Origin: Tetracentron sinense
Lineage: Eukaryota; Streptophyta; Magnoliopsida; Trochodendrales; Trochodendraceae
Length of the DNA: 64,000 nucleotides
Assembly (NCBI GenBank): GCA_015143295.1
Contig: CM026565.1
Coordinates: 16,254,548-16,318,547 of the forward strand
Direction of reading: 5' to 3'
Positions 57,812 to 64,000 of the stretch are shown piece after piece (the stretch's first letter is position 1; the number at the start of each line of letters is the position of its first letter). The notes beneath the pieces were generated by a model. It saw only the letters and a program-made list of their open reading frames with translations. It ran no database searches and was not told the origin of the DNA. Position numbers and translations under genes: made by a program.

Positions 57812-59002
57812 TTAGCATTCCTGAAACAATTCATCATAGGCTGTCTCGAGATCTTCCTCAGAATTCGAGTCATTTTGACTCTCTTCATCTTCCTCACCAT
57901 CAATATGGTGTTGGTTACTCACACTTAAATTTGAAGAAGATTCTTCAATCCCATTTATGGAAGTAGTGAAGGCCATGTAATTCCTAATCTTCTCACAAGA
58001 AGAACTATTCGATTCTTCAGATTCAGATTCACTATCATCCCTTACCTTGCTCTTAGATTTTTTCTCATTTGAGCAATCAGCAGCAATATGGCCGAAGCCT
58101 TGACATTCATAGCATTGAAGGCCTTGGGATTTACTGTCCACACTTTTAACATGTTTCTTATATTCATAGTGTTTGGACATAGGCTTTTCAAAAGATCTTT
58201 GTCCATTCGGATTAAATCTTTGATTGAATTTCAGAAATTTTCTGAATTTCTTTGAAAGAAAAGCCATATCTTCTACATCCTCCTCAGAGTGACTATCTGA
58301 ACCATCTATAGATTCCTTGACAGATTTCAAGGCAATTGATTTTGGTTTCTTAGATGGGTGCAGATTTAACTCATAAGTCTGGAGAGAACCAACCAACTCT
58401 TCAATTTTGAGAGCATCAATATTTTTGCTCTCTTCGATGGCGGTAACTTTTGATCTAAATCTCTCAGGCAGAGATCTCAAGATCTTCCTAACAATTTTGG
58501 ACTCAGATATACTTTCTCCTAGGTTAAAACATGAACTAACAATATCACTCAGATCAGCATAAAAACCATCAAAAGTTTCATTGTCATTCATTCTCAAATT
58601 TTCAAATTTAGAAGTAAGCATTTGAAGTTTGGAGATCTTGACTGTTGTAGTCCCTTCATGGGTAAGTTTAAGAATGTCCCATGCATCCTTCGAAGTGTCA
58701 CATTTAGAAATACGCCGAAATTCTTTAGGTGTGACAGCAGTGAAGATTGCATTTAGACCCTTATTGTTCCATCTACAACTTTCAAGTTCTACAGTGGTCC
58801 AATTAGTAGAAGGTTTAGGGACGGTTTGATTATCTATGGTCGTTGTTGGAGAGGTCCAACCTTGTTCAACAGAGATCCATACTCTCTCATCCAAGGATTT
58901 TAGAAAGGCTCTCATACGACCTTTCCAATAGGCATAATTGTTCCCATCAAAAAATGGGGGACAAGAGATGGATCCTCCTTCTTTTTGGAGATTCATATTC
59001 AC
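57812..59002 (-). CDS. gag: SIRE gag (396 aa, C-terminally cut)
   Basis: Copia-type gag (UBN2-like): start MNMNLQKEGG, substrate-like core FFDGNNYAYWKGRMRAFLKS (residues 18-37), RRISKCDTSKDAWDILKLTH (about 103-122), LRSLPERFRSKV, ELVGSLQTYELNL, one CCHC knuckle CYECQGFGHIAADC (about 293-306), then an acidic Ser/Glu-rich stretch. It ends with DELFQEC where intact SIRE gag continues into the coiled coil. It forms the particle shell and binds RNA. The open frame suggests recent loss or continued use. Confidence 0.9.
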   Translation of the reverse strand: MNMNLQKEGGSISCPPFFDGNNYAYWKGRMRAFLKSLDERVWISVEQGWTSPTTTIDNQTVPKPSTNWTTVELESCRWNNKGLNAIFTAVTPKEFRRISKCDTSKDAWDILKLTHEGTTTVKISKLQMLTSKFENLRMNDNETFDGFYADLSDIVSSCFNLGESISESKIVRKILRSLPERFRSKVTAIEESKNIDALKIEELVGSLQTYELNLHPSKKPKSIALKSVKESIDGSDSHSEEDVEDMAFLSKKFRKFLKFNQRFNPNGQRSFEKPMSKHYEYKKHVKSVDSKSQGLQCYECQGFGHIAADCSNEKKSKSKVRDDSESESEESNSSSCEKIRNYMAFTTSINGIEESSSNLSVSNQHHIDGEEDEESQNDSNSEEDLETAYDELFQEC

Positions 59003-59040
59003 CGAATATAGAATGAGATCGCACTAATAAATTAGTGAAC

Positions 59041-59056
59041 CTGCTCTGACACCAAT
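59041..59056 (-). promoter_or_regulatory. SIRE primer-binding site
   Basis: Minus reads TTGGTGTCAGAGCAG, a variant of the initiator-Met type site, beside the 5' LTR. Confidence 0.8.
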
Positions 59057-60396
59057 TGAAAAATCACTCGGTGAACCCCAAATAAAATATTCGAGTTGAG
59101 AACTCACAAAACCAAGGGGGGATGGCTAGCTTTCCCTATAACTCTTTCTACCCTTTTTAAGATTTAATAATTAAATTATTAACTAAGGAAAAATAATAAT
59201 CAAGTGCGGAAAAGGAAAACAAGCAAACCACAACACAAGGTTTTTTACGTGGAAACCCTTCCGGGAAAAACCACGAGACCTAGTCCAGCGAAGAGATATC
59301 ACTAAGACAAAATCAACAAGAACTTACAAGACTCAAACTTGACTCCTTCGGACTCGACACTACGATCCTTTAGTTCTTAGTCCTCCACGCCTTGAAAAGT
59401 CATCACGTACCCGCAAGTCCCGTGATCAACCGCAGTCGCTCGTACTTCTCTTAGATCTCCACAACAACCACGATCCTTCTCGGATCGATCTCCTTCTACG
59501 AAGGCTCCGGATCACAAACACCGGCCAAAGAAACACACGTGTCGGGATTGTCAAATTAATTTTCTAACAATCTCTAGAGGGATCTTAAAACCATGAAGAT
59601 CACACAATGCAAGAGCTAAGAATAGAAAAGTTATTCTTGCATTCTCTAGAGAGGTTGTGAGAGGAGGGATCAACTATAATCAATGAAGAATAAAAGAAAC
59701 CCTAGGAGAGAGTTCTCCACCCTCTACTCTCATAAACTAATAAGATCTCCACGAATTAGGTCAATAGAATTCGTATTTATAGATTCCAAAGAGATTGCAT
59801 GTGAATAGAACTCTTATTTAGCAAGGATGGATCTATCCATGGTGTGGACGGATCTATCCATTGCCCACGGATCTATCCGTCATCACCAAGGATAGATCCT
59901 TCAAAGTCTATTCATGTAAGCATCGATCCATCCAAGTTAGCACCGATCTATCTATCACACCAAGGATAGATCTATCCATATGTTGATCGATCTATCCGTC
60001 ATTACCAAGGATAGATCCTTCAAAACATAACTCTCTGGAAAAAATCTTCATACATATTTTTTCACCACCGATCTATCCAACATGGAGAAGGATAGATCCT
60101 TCATTCCATACTTAGCCAATTTCGAATATTTCCAATGACTTGAATACAATAACTTTTTTTATGGAATTATACTAACTTCCTAGGTTGATAAAAAGGTGTT
60201 CTAAGTCAAAAACCAACCTAGGTAATGGGTCACTAAGTCACTTACCTTCCTAGATCTGGAGGTGATACTTGATGTAGATTTCTTCTCTTTTCTTCGACTT
60301 TTTGAAGCTTTACCTAGTATGACAAGTTGACTTAAAAATGACTCCACTTAGACTTACGTTTTGATACATAATTAGCCAAGATATTTTGGACTTACA
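59057..60396 (-). repeat. SIRE 5' LTR
   Basis: On minus TGTAAGTCC (60396) to TTTTTCA (59057). It matches the 3' LTR with few substitutions. Array 59825-60102, box 60028-60060, TATA 59774-59782. Confidence 0.95.
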
Positions 60397-60511
60397 TACG
60401 GGAGTAGCCTTGGTTCTCAGATGGCCCAAGATTCATTCGCTTGACAGATTACCAAGGATGTGTCACTGTAGGGTCTACCTCTTCAATCCCGATGTCCAAG
60501 GCTTCTTTTAG
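60397..60511 (-). pseudogene. pol: Tat second RNase H domain, downstream part
   Basis: On minus, sequence starting EALDIGIEE continues the RNase H frame cut at 63056. The TTTAG duplication (60507-60511 and 63056-63060) restores the join. One stop follows within about 20 codons. Confidence 0.8.
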
Positions 60512-60812
60512 TGTCGCGACCCAAAACCCACCCTAGGAGTTAGAGTGAACTTTGGACGACTAATCATGACTTGCTTGACAAACCAAGTTGTAAAAAAAAA
60601 CCCACAAGGCATATACAATAGAGGACAAAATACAGAAACATTTTCTAACATGGCACAATGGAAGACTAACAAACCTCTATGTATATATATACTCACATGA
60701 TCCAAGTTTGATACAAAAGATACACAAAGAAAGTACGGACATGCCTGCCAAAATTACATGAATATATTCGCTCATGCTCACCCACAACTACTCACTCAGA
60801 ATCTACCACAAC

Positions 60813-60935
60813 CTAATAGTAGCCCTCGGCCTGAGGTTCCTCTACAGGTTCCTCAACGTACTCCTCCTCCTCCACCCAAGGGTTCGGAGCACAGATATCA
60901 AAAGGAGCAGCCGCTCCGCTATCACCTGCCGACAT
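60813..60935 (-). CDS. Solo LTR B small ORF, acidic PWVEEEEY peptide (40 aa)
   Basis: ATG TCG GCA GGT (60933-60935), PFDICAPNPWVEEEEYVEEP, end EGYY, stop at 60813. It differs from solo LTR A by one extra in-frame Glu codon, several third-position changes (GCA/GCG, GTC/GTT, GGT/GGC) and conservative replacements. It is preceded by the hairpin. Intact although the LTR is solo, so open frames survive in the recently active subfamily. Confidence 0.6.
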   Translation of the reverse strand: MSAGDSGAAAPFDICAPNPWVEEEEYVEEPVEEPQAEGYY

Positions 60936-61222
60936 AAGAAGTACGGCTGAGTATGGAATACTCAGCGTGTACCAAATGTTAACTAACAATCATAGTACAG
61001 CAACAATGATATATATATATATAAGCAGGAAGCAATTAATCTCATGACAGGAAGGTAAAGCAGTTTATAATCATGCTTGCATTTTCGTAAAAGCCGATAA
61101 AAAACCCTTGAAAACATCGTGCACTTGACTTGACTCAAATTGTCCTTTTCGTGCTTTAAAACTTGTCTTGTCTGTCTTGTCTTATCGTATCATGTAGTAT
61201 CATGCGTGTCATGCCATGTCAT

Positions 61223-61480
61223 GCTTGCTTGGAAATAAACGTGTTCATGCTACTTGTGAGGGAAGGGAAACCCTTCTTCCTAAATGCTCATGCTTGCCAT
61301 GCCATGTGTCTTGCTTGCTTGGAAAATAAACGTGTTCATGCTACTTGTGAGGGAAGGGAAACCCTTCTTCCTAAATGCTCATGCTTGCCATGCCATGTGT
61401 CTTTTTTGCTTGGAAATTAAACTACTTATGAGGGAAGGGAAACCCTTCTTCCTAAATGCACTTGCGAGGGAAGGGAAACT
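61223..61480 (-). repeat. Tandem repeat, about 85-bp unit, three copies
   Basis: Units contain TGCTTGCTTGGAAATAAAC, CTACTTGTGAGGGAAGGG and AAACCCTTCTTCCTAAATGC. It occupies the LTR position used by the 69-bp repeat in E3. Open plus-strand frames here (61163-61649) are repeat artefacts. Confidence 0.85.
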
Positions 61481-62460
61481 CTTCTTTATGATTGCTTGTC
61501 TTGTTCTTGCCAAACGCGAGGCAAAACATGTCGTAAGACATGTCCCACCTCTAAACCTTATTTTTGAAAATGCCGATAAACTATGTCATGCATGCCGTGC
61601 TCGTGAGATCGTGTACATACTTGCATTTGAATTTAAATATGACATTTAGGTAATTCACAATACATAATGCATCAATAATTGGAGCAAGTTAATATTCATG
61701 CCATTTTAGGGAAAGTAAATAATCACACTATCATAAGCCCTAGCAATTCCATAAACAATTTTGCATATATTTTCTTAATTTACTATTCGTTTTATTCACC
61801 TTGGCATTTCATCAAACATGGGGTGTGTACATTATTGATCAAACCTATATCATGCTTTTCTAGGTAGATTTATATTCACAACATACTCGTATGTTTGTTA
61901 TTGGTACAATGCCCTTCCCCTTTTCATTCATCACATCATTCACACGGCATCCAATCGCCAATATTCATCTCCATTCACACCATTCACACATTACAACTCA
62001 TATTATAGTTATTGATGGGGGAAAACAAAGAATAGCAAAGAAAAGAGAAAACTATAACTAAGAGGGTAGCACAAGATACCGACCTTGACAAATGAGGGAG
62101 GAAACCCCTTGCAAAATGTGCGTGAGTTGCTGCCCTATCTTGGAGAGCGTAGACCTCACGAGCTTCAACCTTGAACTTGGAGGAAAACGAGCTTGAAGTG
62201 ATCTAGGGCCTTCAAAGCCCTTTGATTTCTTCTCAATAGCAAACCCTAGGCTTAGAATCTCCCTCTCCTATTTCTCTATCTCTCAAAATACTCTAAGTGT
62301 TGTGAATGAACCCTCAAGACTCGGGCAACCCTTATAGGTAAAGGGTATAACACCCAAATACTGAAAAAGCCCTTAATGAAATTCTGCAAAAACACGATAG
62401 ACAGATCGATCGGTGATCAGGACCAAGCGATCGGTTGCCTACCGAGCAACCGGTGATATT

Positions 62461-62770
62461 GACCGAGCTCTCGGTCATAAACAAGCTCTCTGGAAAATTT
62501 TCCCATACAAAAAGTTAACCAGTCGATAGCCTCTGATCGATCGGTTGTGGACCGATCGATCTTGACTGAGCTCTCGGTCATAAACAAGCTCTCTGGAAAA
62601 TTTTCCCATACAAAAAGTTAACCAGTTGATAGCCTCTGATCGATCGGTTGTGGACCGATCGATCTTGACCGAGCTCTCGGTCATAAACAAGCTCTCTGGA
62701 AAATTTTCCCATACAAAAAGTTAACCAGTCGATAGCCTCCGATCGATCGGTTGTGGACCGATCGATCGCT
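62461..62770 (-). repeat. 103-bp tandem repeat of the promoter box and palindromes, three copies
   Basis: Units start at 62461, 62564 and 62667. Each holds GACCGAGCTCTCGGTCATAA, the box complement CTCTCTGGAAAATTTTCCC with ATACAAAA, and GATCGATCGGTTGTGGACC. It is an amplification of the shared promoter-proximal module. Confidence 0.92.
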
Positions 62771-63055
62771 GCAATGGACCGAGCGATCGGTGGTCTGCAG
62801 GTTTTGACACCGAGTCCATTTTTCACACATTCCTACTATTTGGACCCATTCTACTTCTATTCTAACATCTTCTAAACTTGACTAGGACCTCTTTAAAGCT
62901 TATAGGCTTTATTAAATAATTTATCTAATTAATTATAGTATTCTTGACACATTTCCATCGAAGTTTCAAATTTTCATTTCATGAAAATGAGATTACAAGA
63001 CACCATGCCTTGACACACATCCCAAGGTATATACAAAAAGTTTTGGGGTTCTACA

Positions 63056-64000
63056 TTTAGTCCGGCTATGCATGCCTCATTGTTAGAGCATCTGAACTTC
63101 AGCTTGACTGAAATAGGGAGGTGTGCTCCTTTGGGTGAGATCAAGACTGCTCCTGCCCCGTGCCCATGACTATTGGCAGCTCCGTCAAAGTATAACTCCC
63201 AGCCGGAGTACTCTCGCTCTTCTACTTCTGTATATAAGATGGCTTCGTCTGGATACCGATCATGTATAGACACGTAGTCCTGGGTCGGCTTGTGGGCAAG
63301 GTGATCTGCTATCACCTGCCCTTTGATTGACTTCTGTGTCATGTACGTGATGTCGAACTCAGACAATATCATGAGCCAACGGGCAGTCCTTCCAGTGGTG
63401 GCCGACCTTTCTAGCAAGTACTTGAGTGGGTCAATTCGGGAGATCAGATTTACCTAGTAGGAAAGTAGATAGTGCTAAAGACGCTGAGTAGCCCAAACCA
63501 GTGCTAGACAAGTCTTCTCAAGAGGGTTGTACCGCTCTTCATATTCAAGCAGACGTTTACTGATGTAGTAGATGGCTTGTTCTATTCTACCTGTCTCGTC
63601 ATATTGTACCAGGACGCACCCCATGGAGGTCTTTTGTACCGAGATGTAAAGTAGCAGTGGCCGTCCCGATATAGGTGGCACAAGTACTAGAGGATTCAGA
63701 AGATACTGCTTTATTCTGTCAAAGGCTTCTTGGCATTCTGCTGTCCAGACCGTCGGCGTGCTTTTTCGTAGAAGATTGAAGATTGGCTCGCAGATCGGAG
63801 TTAGCTGAGAGACGAACCAACTGATGTACTGAATTCTACCCAGGAAACCACGGATCTCCTTCTCAATCTGGGGTGCTGGCATTTCGATGATAGCTCTGGC
63901 TTTAGCTAGATCAATCTTAATGCCTCTCTTGCTGACTATGAAGCCAAGGAGTTTTCCTGATGAGGCTCCAAAGACACATTTAGCTAGAATTAGTCTCAAG
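63056..64000 (-). pseudogene. pol: Tat pol: RT end, RNase H, start of second RNase H
   Basis: On minus from the edge: AKCVFGASSGKLLGFIVSKRG and IRGFLGRIQYISWFVSQLTP (RT connection), RNase H with YISVQKTSMGCVLVQ and YISKRLLEYEERYNPLEKTC (63999-63475), a stop and gap, then LMILSEFDITYMTQKSIKGQ, ADHLAHKP and the second RNase H WELYFDGAANSHGHGAGAVL with NNEACIAGL (63417-63056). The extra RNase H marks the Tat lineage. Broken at 63056 by solo LTR B. Confidence 0.9.

Larger units (their letters stand above)
53978..60396 (-). mobile_element. SIRE/Maximus (Ty1/copia) element lacking pol
   Basis: 6419 bp, LTRs 53978-55317 and 59057-60396 (1340 bp each, nearly identical), flanked by a perfect TACGG duplication (53973-53977 and 60397-60401). 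Inside are only gag and a 1.7-kb non-coding region; protease, integrase, RT and RNase H are absent, so mobilisation would need enzymes in trans. The near-identical LTRs show recent movement. The insertion is in the Tat pol region. Confidence 0.95.
60512..63055 (-). repeat. Solo LTR B, Tekay type, with target duplication
   Basis: On minus TGTAGAACCCCAAAAC (63055) to GGGTCGCGACA (60512), 2544 bp, perfect duplication CTAAA (minus). It contains a palindrome array, three copies of the box in a 103-bp tandem repeat (62461-62770), a donor-like CAAG|GTCGGTATC (62083), a repeat of about 85 bp (61223-61480), the hairpin (60945-60970), and an intact small frame (60813-60935). Same subfamily as solo LTR A. 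Confidence 0.95.
47642..64000 (-). mobile_element. Tat/Ogre-type Ty3/gypsy element, 3' part, with two nested insertions
   Basis: On minus from the window edge: RT end and RNase H (64000-63475), second RNase H (63417-63056 and 60511-60397), integrase (53977-52523), long 3' untranslated region, purine tract and 3' LTR (47642-49974). A SIRE element (53978-60396) and a Tekay solo LTR (60512-63055) are nested in it. Removing each with one duplication copy rejoins the pol sequence. The element continues past 64000. Confidence 0.9.

Noticed and set aside
61163..61649. Plus-strand frames with repeated Cys/His-rich peptides
   Set aside because: They lie antisense in solo LTR B across an 85-bp tandem repeat; no counterpart is conserved in other LTRs.

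Overview
The window is repeat-filled intergenic DNA from a flowering plant, most likely one with a large genome. I find no host gene, tRNA, rRNA or CRISPR array. Nearly every base belongs to nested LTR retrotransposons of three lineages: Ty3/gypsy Tekay/Del-type chromoviruses, Ty3/gypsy Tat/Ogre-type elements, and Ty1/copia SIRE/Maximus (Sirevirus) elements. There is also one LINE tail. Angiosperm origin is inferred from this mix and from the initiator-Met-type primer sites.

Layout: (1) 1-4989, 5' part of a Tekay-like element on minus (E1). It sits in an old Tat-like element on minus (4990-6932, 9128-9803, about 19047-19800), which also carries a Tekay solo LTR (6933-9127, duplication GGAGG) and a full Tekay element (E2, 9804-19046, plus). 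(2) 19800-20395, LINE 3' end; 20396-20850 unassigned; about 20851-22874, diverged Tekay-type LTR inside a decayed SIRE gag. (3) 23605-25400 Tat-type LTR, 25400-26636 SIRE-like LTR, 26637-27987 plus 38012-38516 an unidentified LTR-like sequence on minus. (4) 27988-38011, the best preserved Tekay element (E3, plus, duplication TTATC, three nonsense codons). (5) 38517-47164, a related Tekay element on minus (E4), its 3' LTR truncated. (6) 47165-47641, a SIRE gag fragment. (7) 47642-64000, a Tat/Ogre element on minus that runs off the window. It is split by a pol-less SIRE element (53978-60396, duplication TACGG) and by a Tekay solo LTR (60512-63055, duplication CTAAA).

Three points go beyond routine TE annotation. 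All four Tekay gag-pol regions carry a 131-141 nt GT-AG insertion at the same phase-1 position between the gag zinc knuckle and the protease; removing it keeps the frame open, so it looks like a spliceosomal intron. All seven Tekay-type LTRs that keep the region contain, at the same place, a 39-46 codon reading frame (or its broken remnant) for an acidic peptide with a PW(V/I)EEEY core, and the substitutions look protein-constrained. Tekay and SIRE LTRs, from different superfamilies, share a promoter-proximal design: family-specific GAYC palindrome arrays around a nearly identical box close to GGGGAAATTTTCCAGAGAG, upstream of the TATA box where one is visible.

Inferred expression of the Tekay family: transcription starts near the TATA box. 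The leader holds a conserved splice donor and the small frame, then the primer site. A splice acceptor lies 8-10 nt before the gag ATG. Gag is read from RNA keeping the inner intron, and Gag-Pol from RNA lacking it. Only unspliced RNA would be a faithful genome, and all four genomic copies do retain the inner intron.
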